Assembly: GCF_000372725.1 (NCBI RefSeq)
Contig: NW_005201286.1
Location: 161,941 to 225,940, forward strand
Length of the DNA stretch: 64,000 nucleotides
Source: Emiliania huxleyi CCMP1516
Taxonomy: Eukaryota > Haptophyta > Isochrysidales > Noelaerhabdaceae
Direction: 5' to 3'
In this document: positions 9,443 to 19,125 of the stretch, piece by piece
Layout: every line of letters begins with the position of its first letter
Position numbering within the stretch: position 1 is the stretch's first letter
Position numbers and translations under genes: made by a program
Notes under the pieces: model-generated
What the model was told of the DNA's origin: nothing
The model's database searches: none
Seen by the model: the letters and a program-made list of their open reading frames with translations, nothing else

Positions 9443-11163
9443 TCGTAGTGAAGAGCGGATGCTCCTCACTGGCGACATTCTACGTACTACGAGACTCCTT
9501 TGTACGTGGTGGGAGCTCCCACCACGACGTGTTCTTGCTCTTTCATCTCTCTCGTATGATTGCCGTCTGTCTTTACGCGCATGTGTACGTACGGTACAGA
9601 GACTCTGAGAGACGTGAAAGCTAAAAAGCAAGTGTATCAGACAGAGGCACACTGAATCATTGCTCGGATACGGCTTTACCCCCCCTCTTGGCAGGAGCCG
9701 CCCAGCTTTCTTCAACGGTCGTACTTGGAGCACTTGGAGTGCAGTCATCAACCGCACGTCCAGGGCCGGGGAGCTCTAAGAAGCGCACCCAGCGGGCCGG
9801 ATGAATGGCATCGGGTTGCGGGCAAGAGAGCCCTAGCCCCGGGGGTGCGCGTTCGCAGGAAAAGGGCCATAAAGTAAACACGGTTCTCCGAGGGTTGGTC
9901 TGCGCTTTGGGTTTCCCCTAAGCTGCGGAGCGCCCCCTCTACTCGGAGCTATATAATGGACACCAGACACGCACACGACGTACATCCCAACTAGACGTCA
10001 CCCCTCAGGCCTCTGGGGCTCTCCTATCCTCCCGGTCCTCCCCCCGGCTCGCTTTCCGCTGGTCGGGCAGCAGCTGCGGAGCCCGCCTTCCCCTCTTATG
10101 ATTCTTCGGCCGCGGCCCCACCGCCGTCTCGTCTTTTCTGCCTGATCCCGTTGACTCCGCCTCCGGCGATCCCGCGCCCGACTCCCCGGGCAAAGGCGGT
10201 GGCAAAGGGTCGCGTCGCCTCTCCGCCCAGGGAGGTCGGGCCGGCTCTCCCTGGTCGACGAGTCGCGCCCGCATCCGCGGCCTCTCTATAGTCCCTGGCT
10301 CGCCCCCCCCTTCCGCCGGCTCCTCTCCAGGCTCGGGGAGGCGTGGCCCTCCCTGTCGAAGGTCGCGGTGGTCCGGTTGCCCCTGCAACTGGTCACTTCC
10401 CCCGGTGAGCTCGTACGTCCCAGAGCTGCGTCACTCATGTACGCGACGGCAACACGCCCCCAGCTCGCCGACGGCGAGAGAGATGCCACGAGGGGTCGCG
10501 GTGGCGTCCATCGCCAGGCTCCCTAGCTCAACCGACGACCCTCGTGCCTCGGGATCGACGGCCGATCGTCATTGTCTGTCGAGTACGCGACGGCAACACG
10601 CGAACGGGCATGCTCCGGGGCAGATGAATCGTGCGAGGGTGCATGCCACCACCCGCCACACCGCTGCCTGTACCTCTTGCGCCCGTTGCCCCCCAAACCC
10701 ATTGCAGCAGCACAGGCGAGATGCAGCGCGCAGCCCGTAATCTCATCCTGGACGCCTTGCTACAGGTGCGCTGACGGGCTGCGCGTGAGGCTGCGACCGA
10801 GAGGTCATCCTCACGCTCGACTTTGAGCCGAGCCCACCAGCCCTGTCCTGGGGTGTTGTAGTGATCTGGTGGGTAATATCAATCCGCTCCTGCTCGCGGG
10901 TTGGCCGGCTGCGCCAGCGGCGCAATCTCGGGGGACTTGTAGTACATCCCGAACTCGGCGACATTGAGGCCCTCCGCGACCAGAAGGGTGTCGGCGAGTG
11001 GAGCGTGGAGCAGCTGCAGCAGCTCTCTCTGCGACACGGGCGCGTGCTCCTACCTCATGGCGCTGCGGGCTCGGCGGCAGTAGAGGGAGCGGCGATTCCC
11101 TGCGCTTTCCGACCAAACCCCGCAAAAAGTCCGAACCCAGAACTCTGGCCGCGCCGACACTGC
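9443..11163. other. Long stretch without a recognisable gene
   Basis: Holds a TATATAATGG string near 9949 and a 19-nt direct repeat beginning GTACGCGACGG near 10438 and 10581. Minus-strand frames at 10005-10388 are Arg/Pro/Glu-rich without domains. I see no supportable gene. Confidence 0.4.
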
Positions 11164-11601
11164 ATGCAGAGCGCGCCCCAGAGCGACGCGCGAGCGGTGC
11201 CGACGCTGCAGGAGCTCGCCTCGGCGGTGGTCGCGCGCAGGATCGAACACTATGACTGCCCATCGCTGCCTTATGGAGCCGGTCCTGACTTCATTCGGCG
11301 CCTCGCTGCGGACCGGCGGTTGCGCGCCGAGACGCTCGCGCCGCTGCTGCGGTCTGCCCAGGCGGTCGACGACATGGAGAAGTGCCTGGGCGCGCCACTC
11401 GCCCGGATGGCGCTCGGCTGCCACGGCGCGGCCGCGCTGGCGGCGCAACTGCTGGCGTCCCGCGAGGCGCTGGCTGAGCGGAGGAGGGAGGGACGGGTCG
11501 CGCAGCAGCTGCCTGATGGCACGCGCCTGGCCGTACCGTCGCCCGGTGCCGTACCTTGGGATCATGGGAGCTGCGATTTGCGCGTGGAGGCGCGACGATG
11601 A
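11164..11601 (+). CDS. Hypothetical Leu/Arg-rich protein, possibly the 3' part of a gene
   Basis: An open frame of 145 codons from an ATG to TGA. The first half reads VPTLQELASAVVARRIEHYD and continues with leucine-spaced helices, loosely like elongin A or F-box-type helical bundles (VPSLxxLxxxVLxxNI). I cannot confirm a family. Upstream sequence in the same frame reads LGDIEALRDQKGVGEWSVEQ, which also looks protein-like, so this may be the last exon of a longer gene. Treat it as uncertain. Confidence 0.35.
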   Translation: MQSAPQSDARAVPTLQELASAVVARRIEHYDCPSLPYGAGPDFIRRLAADRRLRAETLAPLLRSAQAVDDMEKCLGAPLARMALGCHGAAALAAQLLASREALAERRREGRVAQQLPDGTRLAVPSPGAVPWDHGSCDLRVEARR

Positions 11602-11869
11602 GACGGGCAGGGCATCTGCTGAGTATGGATGTATGGTATGTGTCAATTTACGCTCTCTGACGCGTTGTGGAGCATGTTGCAACATGCAGCTGTACAGCCT
11701 GCGTGCGGCTAGTACACGGCAATACAAAATTCACCCCGCGTCGCAATCTGCAATCTCAGCTCCTTAGTCCTTACGGAGGCGTACGTAACTCTCGTCTCTC
11801 CGCAGCGCACAGGGACTTGGAGCCGGTGGAGCGGCAGCGGGGGACAGGATCAAAAGAGATTGATCCATC

Positions 11870-13774
11870 TCAGTCGACGTTGCTCACTCGCTCCACCGCC
11901 CGCGTCACCATGTTTGGATACGCCTCCGCGCCGTACTTGCCAGTCGCGGGCCGCTTCCATAAGTCGCTCGTCACGTAGCTCTTGACGAGCCAGCGATCGT
12001 TGCCGTCGAGCTTCGGCTCGAACGCCGTCCGGCCGTGGCAGCAGCGCACGTTGTTGAGGATGAGGCAATCGCCCGCCTGGAGGTCGACGTAATCGGCAAC
12101 CTCGAGCCCGACCGCCATCATGCGCTCCCACGCCGCCTCCACCTCCGCGCCGCCCTCCGGACTGACCATCCGACCGACGGCGCCCTCGCCGTGCGCGCCG
12201 GCGTCGGGCACAAAGAGCGTCGCGGCGGCGGCGCGGCCCTCCCGCGGTGCGATCGGCAGGAAGGGCGCGCCCTGGTCGACTGCCGTGCCGTTGGGCAGCA
12301 CCACCTGCGCCTGCATCTCGTGCTTCGAGAGCAGCGCCACGTCGGCGGCGGAGAGGCTCGCGATCAGCTTCTCGGAGTCAACCACCACCGTCCGCGCGAC
12401 GTGCGACGGGTCCCCGCGCACAGCGACCAGCAGGAAGGTCTCCGGCTCGGGGAAGGGAGCGAAGACGCTCGCCGGGAAGTCCCTATGCAGCCCGAGCAGG
12501 CCGCACAAGTTCTCGACGCCGGGCACGGGAACCATGTCGCGGACGAGGCCGCCGCGGTGGCCCTTGTCGAAGAAGGGAGGCACAAAGGGGTGGCCGAGCA
12601 GCCGCGCGAGGCCGAGAGTCCACGACTCGGCCACCGGCACGCGCGGCTGTGCGAGCTCCGTGCCGATGCCGTGGACCGCCGAGACGATCGGAGTGTCGGG
12701 CGGCGCCTCATCGACCGGCAGCCCGGAGAGGAGTAGGGCCGCGGGCGCGTCGGCGCTGAAGGGGAAGTCGAGCAGCTCCGACACGACGTCGCTCGGCAGC
12801 CACTTTGTAGCGTGCGCAAACGACGCGGCGACGGCGCGCGCGGCGCCGGCCGGGTCCTCCCTCGCATTGTAGCTGTGGATCTCGTGGCTCGGGGGGAAGT
12901 GCGACCGCCACGACTTGTGGAAGCCGTCGACGTCCTCCGGCCGGATCTGCAGCCGGCGGACAGACTCGCGCTCTGGTGACGCGGCCGCTGCGGCTGCGGC
13001 TGCCGCCGAGACTGCGCCGTCTGCCGCCGGGAGCACGTCGACCGTGTAGCCTGCGCCGCTCTCGCTGAGGCCGAGGGCGCTCCCTTCGGCGCACGCCTCG
13101 GCCCACGCCGTCAGGTGCGGAAGCACCGCCTCGATCCCCGCGTCGGCCTGGTACGGCTTCCAGCCTTGAGTCGCGAGGACGCGGCGTGGCGCGGCCGCCG
13201 CGGGCGTGGCGTCGAGGAAGCCCTTGGCGCGCGGCACGTCCGACTCAGGCATGACGAGGGTGATCGGGCAGAGCGGCTGCGGAGGGCAGTCGCCCGCAGC
13301 GAGGTCCAGGATCTCCTGCGCCCACGGCCACCCCACCCGAACGCCGGGGCCCATCTCGCGAACGCCCTCCTCGCGCCACGCCGCCATCCCGTCCTCGTCG
13401 ACAAAGAGAGGCAGGTTGGCCTTCATGTCGAGCGCGGGCCCGAGCAGGAAGAGTCGGCTCACTTTCTCCGGATGCCTGGCCGCGAAGAGCAGCGCAACGA
13501 ATGCGCCAAAGGAGCTGGCGCAAATCGAGACGGGACCCTCCTCGGCCTCGCAGCAGGAGTGGAGCACACGCAGAGCGGCACTGATGGTGCACTGCTCGTA
13601 GGAGTCGCCGCCGCCGGTGATGTCGGGCGCGACCACCTCCACGCCATGAACGGCCTCGCGGACCTTTGCGAGGCGCGGGTGAGCCGGGCCCTCTGGACTG
13701 ACACCATGCACGTACACGAGCCGGAGGGCGGCCGCGCGTGCGAGCAGCGCGACGACGAGGAAGGCCGAGCGCAT
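11870..13774 (-). CDS. Fusion of an alpha/beta hydrolase with a TauD/AsnO-type Fe(II)/2-oxoglutarate dioxygenase
   Basis: 634 residues, one exon. The start is the ATG at 13774, because it is followed at once by a signal- or transit-like segment (MRSAFLVVALLARAAALRL). Residues 20-260 form an alpha/beta hydrolase: oxyanion region VYVHG (21-24), nucleophile elbow ICASSFGAF with Ser88 in A-x-S-x-G, and a likely acid in MPESDVP. The usual catalytic His after the acid is not evident (GWKPY stands there). An Ala-rich linker follows. Residues ~330-634 match clavaminate-synthase/asparagine-oxygenase-like dioxygenases: His430-x-Asp432 (LHRDF), distal His580 (CCHGRTAF) and Arg594 (DRWLVKSY) for 2-oxoglutarate. 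Such enzymes hydroxylate small molecules or amino acids. Both domains sit in one uninterrupted frame. It is divergent to the hydrolase at 14056. The substrate is unknown. Confidence 0.85.
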   Translation of the reverse strand: MRSAFLVVALLARAAALRLVYVHGVSPEGPAHPRLAKVREAVHGVEVVAPDITGGGDSYEQCTISAALRVLHSCCEAEEGPVSICASSFGAFVALLFAARHPEKVSRLFLLGPALDMKANLPLFVDEDGMAAWREEGVREMGPGVRVGWPWAQEILDLAAGDCPPQPLCPITLVMPESDVPRAKGFLDATPAAAAPRRVLATQGWKPYQADAGIEAVLPHLTAWAEACAEGSALGLSESGAGYTVDVLPAADGAVSAAAAAAAAASPERESVRRLQIRPEDVDGFHKSWRSHFPPSHEIHSYNAREDPAGAARAVAASFAHATKWLPSDVVSELLDFPFSADAPAALLLSGLPVDEAPPDTPIVSAVHGIGTELAQPRVPVAESWTLGLARLLGHPFVPPFFDKGHRGGLVRDMVPVPGVENLCGLLGLHRDFPASVFAPFPEPETFLLVAVRGDPSHVARTVVVDSEKLIASLSAADVALLSKHEMQAQVVLPNGTAVDQGAPFLPIAPREGRAAAATLFVPDAGAHGEGAVGRMVSPEGGAEVEAAWERMMAVGLEVADYVDLQAGDCLILNNVRCCHGRTAFEPKLDGNDRWLVKSYVTSDLWKRPATGKYGAEAYPNMVTRAVERVSNVD

Positions 13775-14055
13775 TCTTCGACGGGCCCGCTGGAAAGTCA
13801 GGCGGCGATCCAAGGAGGGTGGCGAAGAGGTCGACCGCGCTGAGGGGTATGCGCGCTGGAGCGGCACGTCTGAGAGCGGCGCCTGAGGGGGTATGGCGAG
13901 GGAATCCTCCCGGAAACCGGCGTTTTTTCAGTGTCTCTTACGTATTTTTCATGTGAGATCAAGCCGCCGAGCTCCGCCAATCCCCGCGGGAGGAAAGCGG
14001 CGGGTCGGAAAAATTGGTCGGCTTTGGTTTTCGAGAAAAAAAATCAGCCGCCGGC
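13775..14055. promoter_or_regulatory. Shared divergent promoter region
   Basis: 281 bp separate the start codons of two divergent genes, both encoding alpha/beta hydrolase domains behind N-terminal targeting segments. The middle is A/T-rich for this genome (GTTTTTTCAG..TACGTATTTTTCATG near 13921-13951, and GAAAAATTGG near 14007). No defined box is certain. Confidence 0.4.
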
Positions 14056-15192
14056 ATGAGCGGCGCCAGCCGCCGCGCCAGCCTCCTCCTCGCGTCCCTC
14101 CCGCTCTCCGCTGGTCTCTGGGCGCAGCGGCCCGTGAGGCCTCGCGGCGAGCCTCGCGGCCGCACACCGCGTGCGGAGCACGCGGCAGAGGCGGAGGACG
14201 TCGTTCGCTGCGTGCGCGGGAGCGTCGACGTCGAAGGCGTGAGCATCCCAGTCGCGGTGTGGTGCCAGGATTCGAGGCGGCCGACCGGCGGTGGCGGCGC
14301 GTGGGTGCCGACGGAGGAGTACGGCTACACGGTTGACATTGGCCGGATCGCCTCCAAGCTCCGCGTCGGTTGGCTATCTTGGCTGCCGTCGAGGACCTAC
14401 TCGCTCGCTCCGGCGGGAGTGCCTCCCTGGCGCGGCGCGGCTTGCGCGTCCCAGGCGCGCGCCGGCGACGCGCTCCTCTTCGCGCACGGCTTTCTCGGCT
14501 CGCCGTTCGACATGGCGCACGCTTGCGAGGCGCTGGCGAGCGACGGGTTTGTCGTCGCGGCGCCGGAGCTGCCCGAGTCGCTCGCCGCGTCGTACGAGGC
14601 GCGGGAGGGCGTGACGCGCGAGGCCATCGTCGCCGCGACGCAGGCGGCTCTAGGCGACGAGCCGCGGCGCTGGGGCATTTGGGGCCACTCGGCGGGGAGC
14701 GGCACGGCGCTCTCCCAGCCGGGCGAGTTCGCACTCGGCCGCGCGTGTCTCGCGTGCCCTCTCGGCCGCGCGCTCGAGGCGCGCGTCAGCGATCCGCTCT
14801 TCCTCTGCGCGTCGGAGGGCGACGGCTGCAACCGCTTCTCGGAGACGTCGCCCGCGGACTCGCTCACCCTGGCGGCCGTGAACAAGGCGCCGCCCTTCTC
14901 GACCTTTGAGAGCGCCGACCTGGCCTACGCTGGCCCGAGCCTGCCCCGCCGCGGCGTCCTCCTCTTTCGCGAGGGCGACGCCCTGCTGCCCAACCACATC
15001 AGCTTCCTCTGGACGCGCACCAACGAGGCGCTCTTCGACCTGCTCTCCGCCTTCCTGCCGCTCGCAAAGGCGCTCAACCTCTTCCTGCTCGACTTTGACA
15101 CGGAGAAGGAGGCGCGACTCGCCGCGCCCACCGCCGCGAAGGTCGTGCCGGCCCTGCGCCGCTTCTTTGGCAGGAATGCGGTCGGCGGGTAG
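14056..15192 (+). CDS. Alpha/beta hydrolase (chlorophyllase/PAF-acetylhydrolase-like), targeted
   Basis: 378 residues, one exon. The start is the ATG in GCCGGCATGAGC, because a cleavable-looking leader follows (MSGASRRASLLLASLPL..WAQ). The hydrolase core has the oxyanion motif FAHGFLGSPFDM, the nucleophile elbow WGHSAGSG (Ser212), a VVAAPELPES strand, and near the C-terminus REGDALLPNHISFLW, supplying Asp and His (His314). This layout resembles chlorophyllase and plasma PAF acetylhydrolase, which cleave ester bonds. The long central insertion and the exact substrate are unclear. The leader suggests secretion or plastid import. It shares a promoter region with the hydrolase-dioxygenase fusion, so a common pathway is possible but only inferred. 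Confidence 0.8.
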   Translation: MSGASRRASLLLASLPLSAGLWAQRPVRPRGEPRGRTPRAEHAAEAEDVVRCVRGSVDVEGVSIPVAVWCQDSRRPTGGGGAWVPTEEYGYTVDIGRIASKLRVGWLSWLPSRTYSLAPAGVPPWRGAACASQARAGDALLFAHGFLGSPFDMAHACEALASDGFVVAAPELPESLAASYEAREGVTREAIVAATQAALGDEPRRWGIWGHSAGSGTALSQPGEFALGRACLACPLGRALEARVSDPLFLCASEGDGCNRFSETSPADSLTLAAVNKAPPFSTFESADLAYAGPSLPRRGVLLFREGDALLPNHISFLWTRTNEALFDLLSAFLPLAKALNLFLLDFDTEKEARLAAPTAAKVVPALRRFFGRNAVGG

Positions 15193-15237
15193 GCGAAAAA
15201 AAGAAACTACTTCACAACGAAGCAAAAGGGCAAAAAT

Positions 15238-15270
15238 AATTCTTTTTCGCGCGAGCCGTAATTCTTTTTC
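15238..15270 (+). promoter_or_regulatory. Two AATTCTTTTTC motifs upstream of the SNF5-like gene
   Basis: AATTCTTTTTC at 15238-15248 and again at 15260-15270 (preceded by T), 57-89 bp before the ATG at 15327. The same motif occurs upstream of other starts in this window, so it may be a core promoter or initiator element. Confidence 0.4.
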
Positions 15271-15326
15271 TGACGGCGCATTCGGGTGCTTGGTGGCCAG
15301 TGTGGAGCCTCGGGTTCTACACCCTG

Positions 15327-17340
15327 ATGTCCTCGCGACGCACGCAGCGCTCGGCGCCCACCCCGCCGCCGCCGCAGTTCAGCTCCTACGGCGTCTCCGC
15401 TGCCATGTACAACCTGGACGTGGCGTCCCAGCAGACCGCGACACTACCCTCGCTCCCGCTGCGCATTCCTGCCGCCCTCGCCCCCGACCCGGACGGCGTC
15501 GCGCGCTCCAGCTTGATAGCGAGGCTTCCAGCGAACAGCGCGGCGCCTCCGCCAGTGAGTGATCCAGCGCAATCGTCGCCCGCCGTGATCGCGGCGCAAG
15601 AGCGCCACGTGCGCGCTGCAGAAGCGCACACGGCGGCTCAGGCGGCCATCAAGGCTGCACAGGCGAGAAATGCAGCCGCCCGAGAGGACTCGCCTGCTAG
15701 CACGGACGAGAGGCCACACGCACACCGGGAAGTACGCGCAACTTCATCTCTGGGGGCGAGATGCGGAGCAGGGACCCGTCTCGCCCGACTCCCACCGCCC
15801 AGGCGAGCTGCACGCCCGCGCACAATTCGCTCGGCCTCCCTCTCGAGGAGAGGCTGCCTCCTCCGCCGCTGCTCGGCGCTGAGAGGCTGGTGGCGGTGCG
15901 GCTGCGCGTCGACGGCGCCGCCCTCTCGCCGCCCCACCCGGAGGCTGTGTTTGAGGACGAGCTGCTCTGGAATGCCGCCGGCCCCGTAGATGCGGAATCT
16001 AGATGCCGGCATCTGGATGCGGTGACGCGTTCAAGCCTGCGGCGACGCCTTGCCTGAGACCGCACCACACAACCCGTGCGCCCGTGCCTGCCCCGCGTGT
16101 GCGTGTGCTCCTCCTCTCCCTCCCGTGCTAGGACTCTGCTCCCCGATATGTTCCGCGTAGGCCGGCGACACCTCGCTCTCGCCCTCCGACTTTGCGGCGG
16201 AGAAGGAAACGTCTTGCTCCCATCAACGAGCCGAGGGGTGAGTGCCCCGGTGGGTGGGCGGACTATAGGCGCGCGCGGCGGAGGAGCTGTCGCTGCCTCC
16301 ACCTTTCGCGGCCGCCATCGCCACTGAACTCACCGCCCAGGTCGCCGCCGCTGAAAAGGCCGCACCGCCACAAGAAGCCACACACACACGCCCCCGCCCC
16401 CGAGGGCGGCTGCCCGTCTCTTCGTCTCACTCCTTCCGGGACGTGAGCAGGCGGCGCGCGCCGCCGCAAAGGCTGCCGCCGCGGATGCCTCCCCGGTCGA
16501 GGTGAGCTGGCAGGCGCACAGGCGCGGGCTCGAGCTGAGCGACCGGCTGCTGTGGCCGCCAGGCGGATCCTAGAGGGAGCCACAGGAGGCGGGAGGAGAT
16601 CGCCGCAGCCCGACCCGCGTCTCCACACCCGCGCGGAGCCCCGGGCGCACGTGAACGAGGGCACACCGCCGCACACCGCCGCATACCGCCGCATACCGCC
16701 GCATCCTCGCACCGCGCCCGCCCTGTGCGTCCTCCCAGTCCTCTCCCTCTCTCCCTCCCGCCCTCTCCCTCAGGCGGCGGCGGCCTGACGCCGGAGGAGT
16801 ACGCGCGGCAGATGGCGCGCGAGCTCCGCCTCCCTCCAGACTTGCAGGCGAGGCAGCGCCACCGCGCCAACCAAAGCTATGCAAGCCCAGGCCCCCGCCC
16901 CAGTCCTGCTGCCCCGCCGCTTCGCTCGCCGTGCCGACGCGTCCGCCCATTGGCCGATTGCTTCACCCCCCCGCCGCCTCTCGCCCGCCCCAGGCGGCCG
17001 CCGCGCTCGCTCTCCGCAGGGAGACGCAGGGCCTCCTCCGACCTGCCGCCGGCCTGTCCGAGCCGCTAGTGCCGCTTCACGCGCCCTCGGTGCGGCGGAT
17101 AGGCGGCGCCGGCGCCGGCACGGCCGCCGAGTCCGACCCGCCGGTGAGCCTCGGGCGAAGGGCGCCGCGTGGCGCGTGGCGAGGCTGTTCACAGCGCGCA
17201 CTCGCTGTGAACAGGTCCGGCCGGAGAGGGAGGCGCTGCTGTGGAGCGTCGCGCTGCAGCCCGCCGGCACCAAGCGAGGCGTGAGCGAGGCGGACTTGTC
17301 TGCGGCCGACCGGCGCGACCGCTACCGAAAGCGGCAGTGA
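15327..17340 (+). CDS. SNF5/SMARCB1-like chromatin remodelling subunit (multi-exon)
   Basis: The exons are scattered, but their order matches SNF5 (SMARCB1/Sfh1), a core subunit of SWI/SNF-type remodelers in the nucleus. Exon 1 starts at 15327 (MSSRRTQRSAPTPPPPQF) and may end at a GTGAGT donor at 15555. Around 15850-15985 comes SNF5 repeat 1 (ERLVAVRLRVDGA, FEDELLWNAAGP; the family has RLDIxxxGxxxxDxFxWN). At 16161-16237 (SPSDFAAE) and 16269 onward (EELSLPPPFAAAIATELTAQ) comes its helical part. Around 16501-16565 is repeat 2 (VSWQAHRRGLELSDRLLWPPG) and around 16785-16850 its partner LTPEEYARQMARELRLPPDL. The last exon ends at 17340 with LLWSVALQP and VSEADLSAADRRDRYRKRQ, equivalent to the family's basic C-terminal tail. 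Exon edges are approximate and at least one junction seems to need a GC donor. Confidence 0.7.
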
Positions 17341-17628
17341 GGAGGGAGGGCCGCGGGTTGGCATATTAGCGGCGGAGTTGCTTGTCAGCCGCATCCGCGC
17401 GCGTTGGGCTCGCGAAGCTCACGTGTGCGCGGTTGGGGCTGCGCTTCGGACCCGCTTCGGCATGCGATTCTTGGTCGATGATGTATTGTTTTGAACTTTG
17501 TTGGGCGCCCATGCACAAGAAACGTACGTACGTGAGCGTGTGTACTCGCTGTAACTTGTGACTTCACACTGGCGTTTGAAGCCCTGTGCGGGTGTGGGCC
17601 CCGCCGCTGTCGCCTCAATTCACATAGT
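17341..17628. other. Convergent intergenic region
   Basis: Lies between the 3' ends of the SNF5-like and DnaJ genes. It holds an ACGTACGTACG run near 17522. No gene seen. Confidence 0.4.
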
Positions 17629-18434
17629 TCATAGCTCGCGCTTCGGCCCTCGCTTGCCCTCGCTCGCGGCGGCTTGCGCCTCACTGCGGCCGGTGCCGGC
17701 GCTCCCCCTCAGCGCCTCCCTCCATTCGGCAAAGGCTTGCGACGCCTCCTTTCCCGACATGGGCTTGCCGTTGACCGTGATGGTCGCGCCCTCGGCGTTC
17801 TCCATCGCCCGCTGCAGCAGCGGCTTTGCTGCGGCGGCGAGCCCCTTCAGTGCGCGCTTGAGCAGCCACTTCGCCGGGTTCATACCCACCGGACCGATGA
17901 GCCGCTCGACGAGCTCAGTCAGCGGGTCCTCCGCCGCAAACAAGTCGTCGAGCACCTTGCCCAGCATCTCCTCGGCGCGGCGCAGCGCCTGTAAGGGCGA
18001 GCGGTCATAGGCCTGTGCAATCGGGCATCTCTCGGCCATCTCTTGCACGCTCGCGCTCGCGGCGCTCCCACCTCCGCCATCGCCGCCTCTGCCTGCGCCC
18101 GCATCTGCGCCTCCTCCTGCTCGCTCATCGCTGCACCGCCACCACTGTCACCGCCCCGGCCGCCACCTGCACGTTCACCGCCAAAGCCGCTGCCGCTCGG
18201 CTGCTTTCGCCCGCTCAGGATCTCGTACGCCTCGGACACGCGCAGGAAGGCTTCCGGCGACCCGCCCTTGTCCGGATGCGTGGCGATGGCGCGGGCGCGA
18301 TATGCACGCTTGAGGTCCCCGCCGTCGTACCCGGCTCGGAGATCCAGCTCCTTCAGCGCCTGCTGCCGCGACATGGCTGCGGCGGCGTGCACGAGAACAC
18401 AGAGCAGGCCCGCGTGGAGATGGAGCGATTTCAT
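17629..18434 (-). CDS. DnaJ (HSP40) domain protein with signal peptide
   Basis: Starts at the ATG at 18434 with a signal-like leader (MKSLHLHAGLLCVLVHAAAA). A J-domain follows: LKELDLRAGYDGGDLKRAYR, the diagnostic HPD in ATHPDKGGS, and FLRVSEAYEILSGR. J-domains stimulate the ATPase of HSP70, and the leader suggests an ER, secretory or plastid location. A Gly-rich linker comes next. The C-terminal half (EEMLGKVLDDLFAAEDP..GMNPAKWLLKRALKGLAAAAKP) lies in a different frame from the J-domain. The two frames can be joined near 18040-18075 either by a single-base indel or by a putative 32-nt intron with GT and AG ends. I cannot choose between them. It ends at TAG/TGA before 17629 with GKRGPKREL. 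Confidence 0.75.
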
Positions 18435-18524
18435 GAGGCGACGCTGTGCGAAGCCCGAAGCTCACATGCGGCTGAAACGCGCGAAGAGGAATTTTCCGAG
18501 CTCACTCACCGGGACTGGCGGTCT

Positions 18525-18545
18525 CGCAGGAAAAAGAATTTTAGG
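18525..18545 (-). promoter_or_regulatory. AAAATTCTTTTTCC motif upstream of DnaJ
   Basis: Read on the minus strand, AAAATTCTTTTTCC lies about 100 bp before the DnaJ ATG; a weaker GAAAATTCC copy is at about 18488-18498. It is part of the recurrent A/T-rich motif family seen before several genes here. Confidence 0.35.
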
Positions 18546-18560
18546 AAGCTAAGTCAGCTA

Positions 18561-18671
18561 GGCACGGTGGCGGCGTGCCGTCCTCCCATCCCTCCCTTGG
18601 GCTGTCTGTTTTCTTTCTTTCTTTCTTTTGACACTAGGCACGGGACTGGCGCGCACTGGCACTAACACAGG
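18561..18671 (+). repeat. Dispersed repeat, copy 1
   Basis: Contains GTGGCGGCGTGCCG, TCCTCCCATCCCTCCCTTGG and TGTCTGTTTTCTTTCTTTC, then CACGGGACTGGCGCGCACTG. The same blocks recur near 19015, 25072 (inverted), 43384 and 50259. Confidence 0.8.
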
Positions 18672-19014
18672 TACACCACGGGAGCCGCCTAAGCGACTCC
18701 TGCGAGGACGGCGAGGCAATAAGGTCCGTGCACTCGACCGCCCTCGCCGCAGGCGGAGCTGCGGCGCCGAAAGGCGAAAGAAGCCGAGAGAACAAGGGAA
18801 CGGCAGGCGGCGGCGGCGGCGCAGAACGAGGCAGAGGAGAGCGACGCGACAGAGGAAGAAGCGACAAGCGAGAGCACGACGAGAAGGGGGCGACCGCGAG
18901 GTGGCATGAAGGTTGCAGCGAGAAGCGGCGAGAGACTGCGAAGAGAGATAGGAAGAGGCAGACTCCCAAGGGTGGGCGACGGCTAGCGCACCACACCCCT
19001 CTCCTTAAAAACCC

Positions 19015-19070
19015 CTGTGTGGTGGCGGCGTGCCGTCCTCCCATCCCTCCCTTGGGTTGTCCGTTTTCCA
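19015..19070 (+). repeat. Dispersed repeat, copy 2
   Basis: GTGTGGTGGCGGCGTGCCG followed by TCCTCCCATCCCTCCCTTGG, as in copy 1. The preceding sequence (about 18930-19014) also matches, inverted, the flank of copy 3 near 25187-25262. Confidence 0.8.
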
Positions 19071-19125
19071 TCCGCCCTCCGCGCGGGAGGACCGCCGCCG
19101 AAAGCACGACGACGATGAGGACGAG

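Noticed and set aside
9945..9962. TATATAATGG as a TATA box
   Set aside because: No gene could be supported within a few hundred bases downstream, so it is only noted.
10861..11163. Extension of the 11164 gene upstream as one exon
   Set aside because: The frame is open but begins with GTG and its middle is low in complexity; only the part from the ATG was kept.
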